A DNA stretch of 64,000 nt from assembly GCF_964204865.1 (NCBI RefSeq), contig NC_135255.1, positions 2,480,001 through 2,544,000 on the forward strand, in the 5' to 3' direction. This document shows, one piece after another, positions 13,001 to 24,936 of this stretch. Source of the DNA: Styela clava (Eukaryota; Chordata; Ascidiacea; Stolidobranchia; Styelidae). Below the pieces are notes generated by a model. The model made no database searches. It was not told where the DNA came from and saw nothing but the letters and a program-made list of their open reading frames with translations. The position numbers and the translations under genes are program-made. Each line of letters starts with the position of its first letter. The first letter of the stretch is position 1.

Positions 13001-14006
13001 CATTAGAAGGACGTTTGATAAAAACAGAAATATTTAATTTCATAAATCATAAACAAACCTTAATCAAACTGTCATTAGACATGCTTTCCTGACTGAGTGC
13101 ATGTCCTAATTGTGATACGCTTTTAACATTACGCTTCTCCTCTGATCCATCACAAAGTAAATATGGTCCATCTTTGTCATCACATCCTTCTATTGATAAG
13201 AAGCAATTGGTCGTATGACCAAGTCCACTCGGCAATATTTTATCCCACAGCATAGCATTTATTACAGTGCTTTTTCCATTGCTAGTTCTTCCGAAGAAAA
13301 CCACCTATAATTATATTTAAATAAAATATACAAAAAAGTCAGGCTTTTACCTTTTACACAAAAATTAGCAACCATGCTTGGAATGAGAACAGTAATTGAC
13401 TTATAATTGAAGTTATGATATGACATACAAGAGTATGAATATGTATAATATCTTGTTGTTTCATTTCACAGCTTCATGAGAATAGATAATGTTAGACAAA
13501 TCACATAATTTATCCTTGAATAAATACCTTCATATGATCTCGGAGTAACATCTCTTTTATTCCATTTACTTTTTGAGCGCATGTTTGAATATGATCTACC
13601 AATTCCTGTGAAAAATCGCAAAAACTAAATTAAAAGCAATAAGATTGTAAGAGGGCTAATGAGATGCATCTAGGAATGCAGTCAGGGTAATATACTTCAA
13701 ACCATGTTCAGTGTTCGTCTCTATGCTCTTGGTGGGGATATTTCAAAGGACTGAGATGATCGTAAACTGAGTTAACTAAACCTATGTCTGTACCGGTATG
13801 TACTCAATATAAGAACCAGTTGGAAAACTTACCTGATGCACAAGTTCATTCTCTTCAACATCCTTAATTTCTTCTACAAAAGTATGGAATTCACTGACAT
13901 AATTTCCTATGTCTCGATAAATCCCATTTATTTTCTTCTTGGCATTAGTGAATAATTTTAATGGTGAAGACGCATCACCTCCGCCGCCAAACCCAGACTT
14001 CAACAT
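7001..14006 (-). CDS. MFN: Mitofusin (complete, 15 exons)
   Basis: Dynamin-related GTPase of the outer mitochondrial membrane that tethers and fuses mitochondria. Exons (minus strand, high to low): 14006-13833, 13605-13528, 13304-13059, 12957-12854, 12611-12440, 11453-11315, 11001-10817, 10485-10413, 9963-9760, 9259-9137, 8952-8817, 8333-8272, 8030-7902, 7647-7442, 7216-7001. All introns are GT-AG and the phases join to 2247 nt, 748 residues, close to human MFN1 and MFN2. GTPase motifs: P-loop GRTSNGKST 89-97, switch-I GHTTN 113-117, DSPG 185-188, NRWD 244-247. The EGG-like exon-7 block ([16 protein letters not shown]) and the FQEDIEF motif in exon 11 are diagnostic. A membrane hairpin lies at about 601-637 and the HR2 coiled coil at about 650-748. 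The start at 14006 is the first ATG with continuous coding before GTPase homology. No lesion was seen, so the gene looks functional. Confidence 0.97.
9322..9731. mobile_element. hAT-like MITE in a mitofusin intron
   Basis: 410 bp bounded by CAGTGGTTCTTAATC on the left and its near inverse GGTTGAGAACCACTG on the right, in the intron between exons 9 and 10. The flanks (GTATAATAAAGG and GTATAACG) only partly match, so the target duplication is eroded. There is no transposase. The TIR start resembles the element at 34048-34940. Confidence 0.75.
10505..10665. repeat. Dispersed SINE-like repeat, copy 1
   Basis: Sits in the mitofusin intron between exons 7 and 8. It shares TCCATGCTTCTGAAAACA, the CTAATCCCATACCCGACAT block and GATAAATATGTAAATCC with copies at 17652-17775 and 48485-48625. 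It is a short interspersed repeat with no coding potential. Confidence 0.6.
11454..12439. other. Longest mitofusin intron, no embedded feature
   Basis: An intron of about 1 kb between exons 5 and 6. It is AT-rich; I see no transposon termini, repeat or ORF of note. Confidence 0.5.
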
Positions 14007-14009
14007 AAT

Positions 14010-15490
14010 GCCTCAATAAGCAACTGATTTTGGTGATTTCAAATTTAAATGCTACAACAATGGCCTATATACAGATATATAGGCTAAAACAGTCACAAAA
14101 CACAAGCGGCTATGAAATCCATGAAAGCTGAAGCATGCTAATGCTGTTTTGGTTAATCTGAGTATTTCAAGAGTCCTATTCCCCGACCTTTGACCCCGAA
14201 AAAATCTTCCTATACTTTACTCAATGACATTAAACAACATGATGCGCAACTCCGGCATTTTTGTCCGAAGATCGTATTCGATAGCACGCTCCAATGCACA
14301 TACTTGACGAGACGAAAACGAGCGGATGTGTGCTGCTTTCAAGGCGTAGCACGAATGGTGTTCGTGCCTGCTTTGACAGTTGTTGTCGATTTTAATGATA
14401 TTTTGGAAAGTTAAGGTAAAAAGAAATCGGAAAAAGGTAAGGTAAATACTATTGTTGTATATCACACCCGGGCATCGCACTGTTAAGTACATGTGGGAAA
14501 GTCAGCCTTTGTCAAATACTACGAAGTTATTAATTCAGTACGGTACGTGGTTGCCCATTTGCCGAAATTACATATTTACTTACCCCTTATGGTTTCAAAT
14601 AGTTCATGCACCTCCAGTTTGATTTTTTTAATCAGTGAGGATATATACTCATTGTTGATTGCTGCTCATTGTAACATACTATTGCGCATTCACTTTTATT
14701 TGCGTATTGAATCAAAGTGTTAACAAGTCCACCTAACATTTCACTCATACCGGTCTATATTGTATAGTCTGATCTCTCAAATATTTGGAGCCACGAATGC
14801 TTGTAATTTTCTGACTAAACCCTTTTATTAGTTTGTTTTATTGACCAAATTCAGTAAAATATTTTTTACATAAAACATGAGATATTGGATTCATTAGCTT
14901 TTCCATTCTAAATCATATAGACTGCTTTATTTATTCTTAACGAAAATTAATAAATCTCCTCTCTTTCTTCAGATGTGAAAGTTGTGGACAAACCTGTCTA
15001 AGCATTGTGAGACTCCTGCAGCACAAGAGGCAATAGCAGAAATAGTAAGTATATCAATCAAGAAATTAAGCCGACATAAAGCAAAACTTTCAACTATTCG
15101 TCTAATCACAATTTCCTATTATTTATTCACAGGACAACTATAGCAGAAGGGGAGATATCAGAAGTCTGGCGACATATCAGTGACATGCAAAGACACTTGA
15201 CCCTCCGGTAAAGTTGTGTATGACCCCTACATCCTGCAGGGCTTGAGGAAAATAACTAAAAATTGCAAAGCGTAAAATTACATACTCGGTCTTATTTGTA
15301 AAAAGGCACAAAACACGCCAGACACTTAAAACAGCTTTGGAAAATGAGGATTACGGGTAACTCACTGCACCTGTGTTATATTTGGTTCATCAACTTTTGG
15401 TAGTACGATAGAAGAAATTCCGGAAGGGGTATAATCATCATTCATGATAAAATACTATCATATATATTTTTGGACAACTTCAATCTAGAC
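14010..15490. other. Region upstream of mitofusin
   Basis: Should contain the mitofusin promoter and 5' UTR, but no TATA box or initiator stands out. Bases 14210-14320 form an inverted repeat with 17315-17425. Two exon-like plus-strand blocks (14973-15044 and 15133-15207) are bounded by AG and GTAAGT/GTAAAG signals and could join into one short open frame; they match no family I know. Confidence 0.4.
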
Positions 15491-16205
15491 CAGAGATCTC
15501 AAACTCGCGGCCCCAGAGAACTTCGAGTGCGGCCCTCGAACGCTTAACAATAATTGTAATAGTATTTTTTTTTTTATCTAAATGTAATAGATTTTTCAAA
15601 CCTTTTAAAGTGAAATTGATTATTCACACAGAAAACAATTTACTGAAAGTAGTTTTGGAATATGATTTTTTTTTGTCCACATTTTGACCCAATTAAGAAT
15701 ACACATCAAGCTTGCAAAAGAATACTTGAATAAACACTTGAGTGATCAAATTAAACGCAAAGTACATGAAGAAGGTGGCATTTTCGAAGAAAATGGGAGT
15801 TGTAACTTTTCTGCTTTTCGCAAAATTCTGAAGCACATTGTTTAATTTGTCATATTTCCATCAATAAAATGAAAAAACACAATAAGCTCAGCAGTCAATA
15901 TGACAAATTCGAAGACCAACTTCGAACAGAAAATTTCCATGTGTTTGTATATTAATATATTTATACAACGACTTAGTTACTAAAAATCAATATCAATAAT
16001 AATTCAAGCAATCCTATGCCACGCAATGTGGTGCGAAATGTCTTGTCGAAAAAATCTGTCATTTGTTTTTTTACTGATCTATACATGAAATGATAAAAGT
16101 AACTTTTTTGCATTACTGGAATTAATTAAACATTCGCAAAGATCCAGATTAACCCATGATCATGTGGCCTCGTTAGTTAGAGTTGGTACTATAAAATCAT
16201 CTCGC
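15491..16205. mobile_element. Partial copy of the 41069-42060 hAT family
   Basis: Begins CAGAGATCTCAAACTCGCGG and runs through GCGGCCCTCGAA blocks and the GATTAACCCATGATCATGT block in the same order as 41069-41590. Similarity stops near 16205 and no right terminus is seen, so the copy is truncated. Confidence 0.7.
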
Positions 16206-17650
16206 TATATTAAATACAAAATCGTTGCTAGCAAACCAATTCAGCCACTCGAAATATATTGGCCTTCACAAAGCAATGGAGGCAAAATTGAGAGTTCATG
16301 AGCTATGAACATTTGTTCTTTTCTTTGTCTTGAACTTTTCATACTCCACAGCCCCTATTAATTTTTTTTAATTTTAATTACCATGTGATGGTCATACCTA
16401 TCTTTAACTTGTATTTTCTGTCATGATGTATTATCTCAATGTGCCAAACTATTAATTAGTGTGCATATTTTGCTTCCAGATGACATAAATGTATTGTCTT
16501 GTTTATTACCTCAACTTGGAGTATTGACAAGAAAAGGTACCAGTAAATTAGATAAAAAAATTTTTAACTCTTTGGTATAATCAGAATTCACAATCAATAG
16601 GAATTATAAACAGCCAACCATCAATGAGAATTATATGCAAAATCACTCATAATAAATTTGTCTAAAATCGGAGGAAGGCAAATAATATAGGTAGTTTCCA
16701 TCCACACAAGCATTTCAAGAAGACTTGCTCGAGCCAAACTAAATGAGCATCGTCAGGTGGTCGGTAAGGCTGCAAGTTGAATTCAGCCCTGCAACCTACC
16801 GCATAGAAAATAATATTAATTAGTGGGCTATGAGCTAAATTCCTAAATTTAAACAAACCTATCTACGATGCATTATGTACCAGCAATGTTACCTACGATT
16901 AACTGAATATGTAATATGTCTAATAAATTCACCTACAAAAGCAAGTTCGATAGGTGCAAACTTTGTGTTATGGAATTGTATCACAGCACAGTTTTGTATG
17001 ACACCCTCTTTAAATGAAACTTCAATGATTAAGCGCAAACATTAAAATTACTAACTTTGAACTTTGTGTCATTATCTGCAAAATGTTCCACACAAATCTT
17101 TCCGCTATCGCGTTTGTAATCTTCTCTGATAAAAAAAAACGTCTATGATGTCCAGAATTGCTCTTTACAGCTTGCCTGCCATTCCAGCTTTCCAAGTGAG
17201 CAAAACTTCTTAGATATAGAGATTATTTTGTTTCGTTACAGACGCAAAAAGACAGGTACTACACGTAAAAAAGACGCCGAGTAGCAAAAGCGAGCGGAAA
17301 ACGGACGCGAAAGTCGACGAGAAATATGTGCATTGGAGCGTATCATGAAATACAATCTTTCGCCTGTAGTCTTATGGAGTGACGTCAGAGTTGCCTATCA
17401 TGTTGTTTAATGTCATTGCTTTACTATTGTAAAATTTTCGGGACTATTTTAAGAGTGCTTTTGCGAGTTGGCGCATGTAAAATGAAGTACCGGTGTGTGC
17501 TTCAAACCATCAATATGAATCATCGCATACAACAACATGTTTTTTAAAAGTACCGGTAAAGAATGTAATAATTTTTCTACCCTTGATTTCTATACCGGAG
17601 TGTAGAATATTATCCAGAATAAACTCGATATTTCAGAGTACTGTGTTTAC
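16206..17650. other. Intergenic, no gene recognised
   Basis: AT-rich DNA with short shadow ORFs only. The one structured part is 17315-17425, which is inverted relative to 14210-14320. Confidence 0.4.
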
Positions 17651-17651
17651 T

Positions 17652-17775
17652 TATAACTAATCCCATACCCGACTTGGAATGGTAACCGGACGAGAGGCCG
17701 TGGTTCGCCATATGGATAAGCCGTCTTATCGGCTTTCCTCTCCCCCGGGATAAATATGTAAATCCTATCGTATCC
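17652..17775. repeat. Dispersed SINE-like repeat, copy 2
   Basis: Shares CTAATCCCATACCCGACTT, ACCGGACGAGAGGCCGTGG and GGGATAAATATGTAAATCC with the copies in the mitofusin intron and near 48500. It has lost the left block seen in the other copies. Confidence 0.6.
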
Positions 17776-17972
17776 TTCATGAACCAAAAAAACAAAATAC
17801 ATTGTATACACTAGGGGTAGGCCAAAGAAAGATAAAAAAAAAACTACATGAAAGGTCATGAACTCAGGCACTGAATCAAATCAACATAAAATATGCAATA
17901 TCACTACAAAGAATTTTAGCCTAGCCTATCACAGCTATTTTTACACAAATTTTTTATTATTGAAATTAAATT

Positions 17973-19340
17973 ACAAGAGAGCTACGCCCAAATATATGGA
18001 CACGTCTGTTCGCAGTACAGTACGGCTTACCGTACCGTCAGATCACAGTCTAAAATATATTCACACCAAGCGAAGCAGTACAGTAGGACACAAAATGGCG
18101 TCCGATGTCTGCAGAACGTTTAATGACGTCATAGCAAACAAAAACAAAGCTCACAGAGCTAACAGAAGTATTTAAAATGAATAAAAGTAATAGCCTTCTG
18201 GGGAAAAATTTTATCTTCAACCACTGCAAATTTCAAAGCCATTGGTCCAGTATTCGAAGAGAAAAGCGATTTTTTTAAAAATGATGGAGACAAATAATGA
18301 AAATAATAACAACAAGAGAACTACACCCAAATATATGAACACGTCTGTTCGCAGTACAGTACGGTTTACCGTACCGTCAGATAAAGTCTAAAAATATATT
18401 CACACCAAGCGAAGCAGTACAGTAAGACTTCCAACTTTCGCTAAGGCGGTACGGTAACGTCCCTGCAGAAAAGAAAACCAACATTATTGCAATACTGTAC
18501 GGTACAGTACTGGTAACGTAGTAAGACAGCGTAAGGAAAAAATCGTAGCAAAGTACCGTAAGGACTTCGTTACGAACCATCGACGTTCGATGGCACGTGA
18601 TCAAAAAGAAGAGGAGTGTCGGCTATGCGTCCACAGAACGTTCGGTGACGTCATAGCAAACAAAAACAAATCTCACAGAGCTAACAGAAATATTTGAAAT
18701 AAATAAAAGTAATAGCCTCCTGGAGAATAATTTCATCTTTAACCAGTAAAAATTTCGAAGCAATAGGTCCAGTAATGAAAGAGAAAAGCGGTTTTTTAGA
18801 TTTTCCACTAGATGTCCAAAAAGTGTCAAAGAACAACAACAACAACAAGACCAACATAATATTGAAACGATCGTTATGTCCACTACGTGTACAATAACAA
18901 GAGAGCTACGCCCAAATATGCGGACACGTCGTTCGCAGTACAGTACGGTTTACCGTACCGTCAGATCACAGTCTACAAATTATTCACACCAAGCGAAGCA
19001 GTACAGTAGGACACAAAATGGCGTCCGATGTCCACAGAACGTTTAATGACGTCATAGCAAACAAAAACAAATCTCACAGAGCTTACAAGAATATTTAAAA
19101 TGAATAAAAGTAATAGCCTTCTGGGGAAAATTTTCATCTTCAACCACTAAAAATTTCAAAGCAATTGGTCCAGTATTCGAAGAGAAAAGCGATTTCTTCA
19201 AAGCGTGTCAAAGAACAAGGACTCTAAGAACAACAATAAAAACAACAACAACATAATATTAAAACGATCGCTATGTCCACTAGACTATTTGTCCAATAAC
19301 AACAAAATTTTGAAACGATCGTTATGTCCACTACGTGTCC
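17973..19340. repeat. Three tandem copies of an AACAAGAGAGCTACGCCC repeat
   Basis: Copies start at 17973, 18311 and 18896. Each begins ACAAGAG(A/G)(A/G)CTAC(G/A)CCCAAATAT, continues through TTCGCAGTACAGTACGG and TTACCGTACCGTCAG, then ACACCAAGCGAAGCAGTACAG, TGACGTCATAGCAAACAAAA and GAGAAAAGCG. Copies 2 and 3 end in CGATCGTTATGTCCACTACGTGT. Copy 1 is cut short and copy 2 carries extra GTACGGTAC-rich sequence. Related fragments lie at 22247-22341 and 27618-27896. No terminal inversion is visible, so the class is unknown. Confidence 0.8.
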
Positions 19341-20200
19341 AAAAACTCATAGGAAGACAGAGTGATCATTGAATTACATGATTTATATTTAGGTTTCCGA
19401 AACACAACAGAAAACTAACGAATAGAGTTCGAAAACGCGAAAACGAGGTATTGTTTACGACCACGCTTGACCATCTGTCTGAGTGAGAAAAGCGTCTGAG
19501 CGGATGCGAAAAGGGAGCATTGTTACGTCACTTTTTGCATCTTGCTGATTGGCCAATGTCACGAGGTAAACAAGGAAGACGATGCTCGGGGAAAGGTCCA
19601 TAGCGGCATTTTTGATACTGGTTTAAAGAGTTGGCGCTTACAAACTGTTTCACATGTTCGAAACAATCATTTTGTTTATAAAAATATTTAACCATGTGCC
19701 GCTTACAGCTACTAATAGATACTTTTAAGCCTAGTCTCCTGCAGCTTCTTCGTAAATAATTTTTGAATATTGCGACTAAACTAAAGCTTTTTGAAGACAT
19801 ACTGCCAAGTAAGTCATCCAATTTACAACCAATTTTTGAAAAAACAACTGAAAACTGACAAATAACACGCAAAACTGCGAAAACGAGGCAATTTTACACT
19901 CGTACTTGAATATCTGTCTGAGCAAAAGAAGTGTCTGAGCGAATGAACAAATTTCAATTGTTACGCCAATGTTGACTTACTGCTTGCTGGTCATTGTTAC
20001 ACATGCTCTGTAAAATATTCATAACACACTAAGGCAAATCTGCTAGTGTAAAGAGATTTATTCGGTTTATAATAACTATATAGCCGTATGTTAGCACAAG
20101 TGCATATATATAGGTTAGTATAACCACGTGAAACGCAGAATCCGAGCCCCGTAAAAATTTTAATAAGAGACTTGCATTCTTGTGATTGCAAAGTCTAATT
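19341..20200. other. Intergenic with a diverged duplication
   Basis: Segments 19380-19560 and 19840-20005 share AACGCGAAAACGAGG-like and ATCTGTCTGAG...GTCTGAGCG blocks in the same order, suggesting an old direct duplication. The 114-residue minus-strand ORF across it matches nothing I know. Confidence 0.4.
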
Positions 20201-21336
20201 AGCGATGGCATTTTTCCATCTAACGATAAGAAAACAGAGAAAGTATGACTTCCTGGATTGTATTAACTATATTATTTCCATTTTTTTTTTAATAAGGAAG
20301 AAATTGATTTGGTATGAATCAACTCCGGATTCCATCATTTTTGCCATTCCGTCAAAACCAGTCTCCTATATTATCCATGCAAGAGATAATGGAGTAAAAA
20401 TGTTGGAATTCGACAGTGAACTAGAATTTCACAAAATCAAGAAACATTTCCCAGATTCAGAGTATGATTCCCATTTTTAGCTTTTGTATTAATCTGTATA
20501 CAATTTTAATTGAACGGAAATTATTTAATTATTATTATAAAGGTTTTCATAAAAATCACAATCAAGTAACGACGTAATCAAACATTTAGAATTTAAAACA
20601 TACGCAGCAGGATAGAATGAAAAAGGACATATAGGTAAAATCATGGCAGAACGAATCGCGTAAATATATTTTAATTAGCGTAGCTGAAAACCGAATAAAT
20701 AATATTTAACTACTAGTTTGTACGCTGTTTCATTTCAAGGTTGGTTTTACAAATAACTGTTGAAATTTATGTTGAATACATTGTATAGCTCAAAGACTGT
20801 AATTATACTTAGATTTAAATTCACATTGATGTAAATGCAAAATTGTGCAGAAATATAAAAATAGCTAGCATTTGAACATTAACAGATAATACGTCGATAG
20901 GCCCTCAGGAATTCAATAGTAATTTCGATATAATTTGTAGGATGCTACATATGCCTATATTTTGTGGTTCCTGAAATCCGGTTTCTGGTTTTTGATTGAC
21001 CCTTTAATGATAAATTAGCAATGGATATGAAAAAATCTGCAATACTTATGCAAAATAATGTTATAGAATAAACATTTTGAATGATATCTTTAATTCAGCT
21101 TTCATGTTGCTAATGAATGTCTTGAAGCAAACTCATACCAAGAAACGATTAAACAAGCAAGAGAACTGTTTGATTACGGAAAAACATTTGAAATGAATTT
21201 TGATATGTTAAGTATAAGAGGAGGCTTTCCTGCACTTTTGGAATCCGCTTTGTCCATTGAGAACGTATACAAATTTAAACTTTACTTTCACCAAGTTGTT
21301 TTTCCTTTTCTGTTTGTCACTTCTGATGGCTTATAT

Positions 21337-22066
21337 CAGCGCTGGCCAACTTGCTTTGAACCGCGATCGACTAAAATCTTGAAAATAGATCGCGAACGAC
21401 TGATCGTTAATAAGGTCATATACACAAAAGCAAATGATGGCTGAATATGCAGATAACTGCACACGCACATACATAAAATTCCACCGGTGCCAATAGGCTC
21501 GGCTCTGAGGGCGCATTTTTAACGAAATCGCCACAAAAATTTGTAATTTTTATGTTTCATTAACTTGATTATGTAATTGTACCCGGAGTAAATTTTCATC
21601 ATTCATTTAAGATTTATTCGAATCATACAATTTAGATCAAAGGCCTGCTTAATTTTTAGTTATAAGAGTTGGAAATTTCACAATAAACCATGCTAAGTAT
21701 CCATATCAACTAAACAGCAAAAATAAATATGCTCAAACCATAAGCGTTACATGACTGCTCAAATTTCAGTAACCAATTTACAATTTCCTCTAAATCCAAT
21801 TCTTCGATCGCTTGGAATTGAGCAAAAAAATTGGGCATTCTGATGCCACTGCTACCGTTGCAAATGCACTTTTATCTCACTACTCTAGGAATGGAACAAT
21901 AGCTTCCGCATACGGCGGGAGTTATTGTAGGATCGTTTCTCTGCTTAAACACGATATTCGGAACGCAAGGTTTAAGGCAATTTTTTGGGATATGTTATTA
22001 AATCCACTCAACATCAGACGCTATCGACTACTCGAGAGGTGGCGATCGACGTGTTGGCCACCCCTG
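21337..22066. mobile_element. hAT MITE inside the ODC-like gene
   Basis: 730 bp with left end CAGCGCTGGCCAAC and right end matching inverted CAGGGGTGGCCAAC. The flanking octamers are GCTTATAT (21329-21336) and GTTTATAT (22067-22074), a 7/8 target duplication. Internal GATCGCGAACGACTGATCG-like words recur near both ends. The 143-residue ORF crossing its right half is not recognisable as transposase. Confidence 0.85.
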
Positions 22067-22246
22067 GTTTATATCATCTATTTTCTCTCTGCTCCTCACT
22101 TTTCCATTGGTCTACATTTTTTTTTTTTTTTTTTGATTTTAGACTTTTGCATCACATATCCAAGTTTTTACTCCTCAATTGAACCGTTTTCTTCATTGTT
22201 TTTTGTATTATTTGTACAACTCTTCATGTTTGCATACACCTAATAC

Positions 22247-22341
22247 ACCAGTAATCAAAGAGAAAAGCGACACTTTCATAACTATGTCAAAGAACAAGAA
22301 CAACAACAATACGATCCATAGGTCCACTACGTGTCCAATAA
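22247..22341. repeat. 3' fragment of the 17973-19340 repeat family
   Basis: Contains ATCAAAGAGAAAAGCGA, GTCAAAGAACAAGAACAAC and GTCCACTACGTGTCCAATAA, the 3' block of the tandem repeat at 17973-19340. Confidence 0.65.
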
Positions 22342-23469
22342 ATTTGAAGATTTTGTCATATGTTTTAAATTGTAATGTGTCACCCGTTTAACAATTGCAA
22401 AAAAATGGTTATGAATTATTACCCAATAAAATACTGCAAGTGCCTGAACTTATTTCAACTTTGGGTCGAAAACTTCAGACAATACGCTTGGACAGTCAGT
22501 CATTCAGTTTGGTGTGTCGTTTTCGATTTGCTCACTATATTAATGGAATTAAAATAAATATATATATATACTAATATTTATGAAACTTTCAGATACAATT
22601 TTCAGATTCAGGGCTGTTATTTATTGTTTTGATGGAAGTCTTTAACTGTAATATTACTCGTTGAAAGTTCAAATTCGTCTCCTTGTGAAGACGACTTAGT
22701 CCCCAATAAATGGAGTAATTTTGTTGTATAGCAGACAGCAGGCCATTTCTTACTTCTTCCTTTTCACTGTATAGCCTTGTGAAATTTCATTTCGGAATTC
22801 TATAGCTATTAAGACGTCGATGTAACGCCAGATTGATTGATGAGATCTCATTTAGACCTAAGCTATCAATTCGTAATATATACATTGGATCAATTCCAGA
22901 AAATCTTGACTCAAATCTTGAGACCATTCTATCGCATAAAAAAATAATACTAAGAAGTAATCACTAAGCATTGCTTCATTTTATTGGGAATATATACCAC
23001 ATTCGGTTAATTATTTCAAACTGGAAAGCACTAAATTGCTACAGTTTGAGATGCAGATGTGTGAATGGAAAAACGGAACACCAGGCATGAGAACGAAGAT
23101 GAAGTCAATTGTACATGAGCATCTCGATGTGGTACTGCTGAACTTCGGAGCCTATTTTCTGGATGTTGAACAACTGAATCTTAGTTCTCTAGTAATATGG
23201 GTCGTTCAGCCAATCCAAGGTGAAGAAGAGGTTGCTCTCGACCACCTAACTGGTGAACTGCTTGAATTACGATAAGATCTGGTACAAAAGGCAGAGTTCA
23301 AAACATATAAAAACTACATCGAATTTTGGGCAGCATTACCAGAAGTTTCCGGGTATTGTAATCGCTTGCACAAAATGCAGTCACCATTCTCGTACGAATG
23401 TCAACAACATACCTTTTCAAACAAGTTTTTTTGCAATCATCGGAATTAAATCCGAAAGAAGAAAATAAA

Positions 23470-24928
23470 TTCAATCAAGGGTGTCGATACACTAATGAGG
23501 GGCACTGGAAACAAGGTTATTACCTCGTTTTGCACAGCAGGGTGATGGAATTCAAGAGCAACGTTAAATACTGAACTATAGCGTTAACCTGAACACACAT
23601 ATATATAACTAAACAATTAGTTCTCTTTAAATATTAAGTTCTCTACGTATTAAAATGTAGAAAGTGCGGGGCGTACCAAATTTTGAGAAAGAGTTAAAAC
23701 GGTGTATTATTCTGAAAAAGGTTGACGATCAATGGTCTAGTCTAGACACATGCAATTTAAAATATTACTGACATGGACTCTCTTGATTGGGGCGGCATGG
23801 TGTATTCGTGTTACGATTACTAAACACTACGTTTTATACATTTTGATGTCACAATCCAAGTTTATTAAATGTGTGATTCAATTGACATATCTCATATCTA
23901 TGCAAAGTCGTCATCGTTGAAATCGCATTAAGTGCATAATTCGCGAAATTACCTTAGCCATATCATCACGTGCATATCAACCCTGGAAGAGTTTCATAAA
24001 GCAGAAGTTCTAGGGGAAAATAAAGGTATTATCTTTTCTTATAATCTATAGCAAGACAAGATAAAAAAAAAAAACGTTTGTCGACGTAATGTAGCCTACA
24101 TGTTTGACAATGCCTAATTATATGCGCGACCTGAACTAGTGATCTTGATTCGCCAAATTCTCGATAAGATGGTTAGTCGTTATTCTCTCTTTTTCTTTCA
24201 AGCTCACACTTTCTATATGTCAATTTGTTATCTTTTATGAAATTTTGCCCTTCTAACTCTAACAAATCGCCTGTCCGGGTACATTTCATCTCCAACATAG
24301 CATTAGAGACATTTCCAATAACGATAGTGTTGGTTGCTACGCTGCTAACATCACTGTTAGTTCATGGAACCCATGATAAGAACATTTGAGCTAGAATGAT
24401 TTTTGCGCTCGGCAAGCTATTTAAATGACGACTGGGCCCACTATCTATCCAAAACTTCGGAAACCAACTCTTGCTGTGCTATTATAGATTATATACTAAA
24501 TTGAAGCAAAAATATTTATTATATATATTTTTTTAATTCTGTATGCCAGTGCCCTCCGTGCAAAACTGTATATTAGTGTCCACTAGGTTTTCGTTGTATA
24601 ATGTGGTAATATTTATTGATATTGTCGTGCGTAGATACACTGCATAGTGAAAAAGAGAACAATTCAGTATTCTCTTCTTATTCAGTAACCAAAGTCAATC
24701 TTGATTAGTGTTGAATTTCATTTACATCTCTTAGTGGATGTAATTGTGAATTACACACTCGATGTACCGATGTCTTGGTGTTCCGAAAATGTTGTCAATA
24801 CATGACCAGACTGCTGTTGACTCATCGCAACATGTACAGCGACGTCCAAAGAAATATACAATGCAGAATCTCTATCTTCCCATACACTCCGTAGCGTTTG
24901 TTTCACAGACTCTGAAAAATAATTGGGA
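23470..24928. other. Intergenic, nothing recognised
   Basis: AT-rich stretch of about 1.4 kb with no supported gene, repeat terminus or RNA gene. The missing last exon of SLC26 might lie in this region or beyond, but I could not find it. Confidence 0.4.
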
Positions 24929-24936
24929 GTCTAAGG

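Larger units (their letters stand above)
20290..23275 (+). pseudogene. Ornithine-decarboxylase / antizyme-inhibitor-like gene, degenerate
   Basis: Four plus-strand blocks appear in the order of the ODC protein. Block 1 (20310-20460) has PDSIIFAIPSKPVSYI and NGVKMLEFDSE, like the RIIYANPCKQVSxI and NGVxMxTFDSE region. Block 2 (21091-21270) begins after TTTAATTCAG with FHVANECLEANSYQETI and ends near MLSIRGGFPALLE, matching FHVGSGC and the DIGGGFPG loop. Block 3 (about 22612-22670) has a frame-broken DGSLNCN, like DGVYGSFNC. Block 4 (23030-23200) has HLDVVLLNFGAY, like the HVGDWLLFxNMGAY segment. The exon between blocks 1 and 2 is not found, block 1 is frameshifted at its start, and a hAT MITE lies between blocks 2 and 3. 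It is most likely a pseudogene; a fast-evolving antizyme-inhibitor-like gene is less likely. Confidence 0.7.

Noticed and set aside
21812..22243. 143-residue ORF as a possible gene
   Set aside because: It crosses the right end of a MITE (22066) and ends in a poly-T-derived F run.
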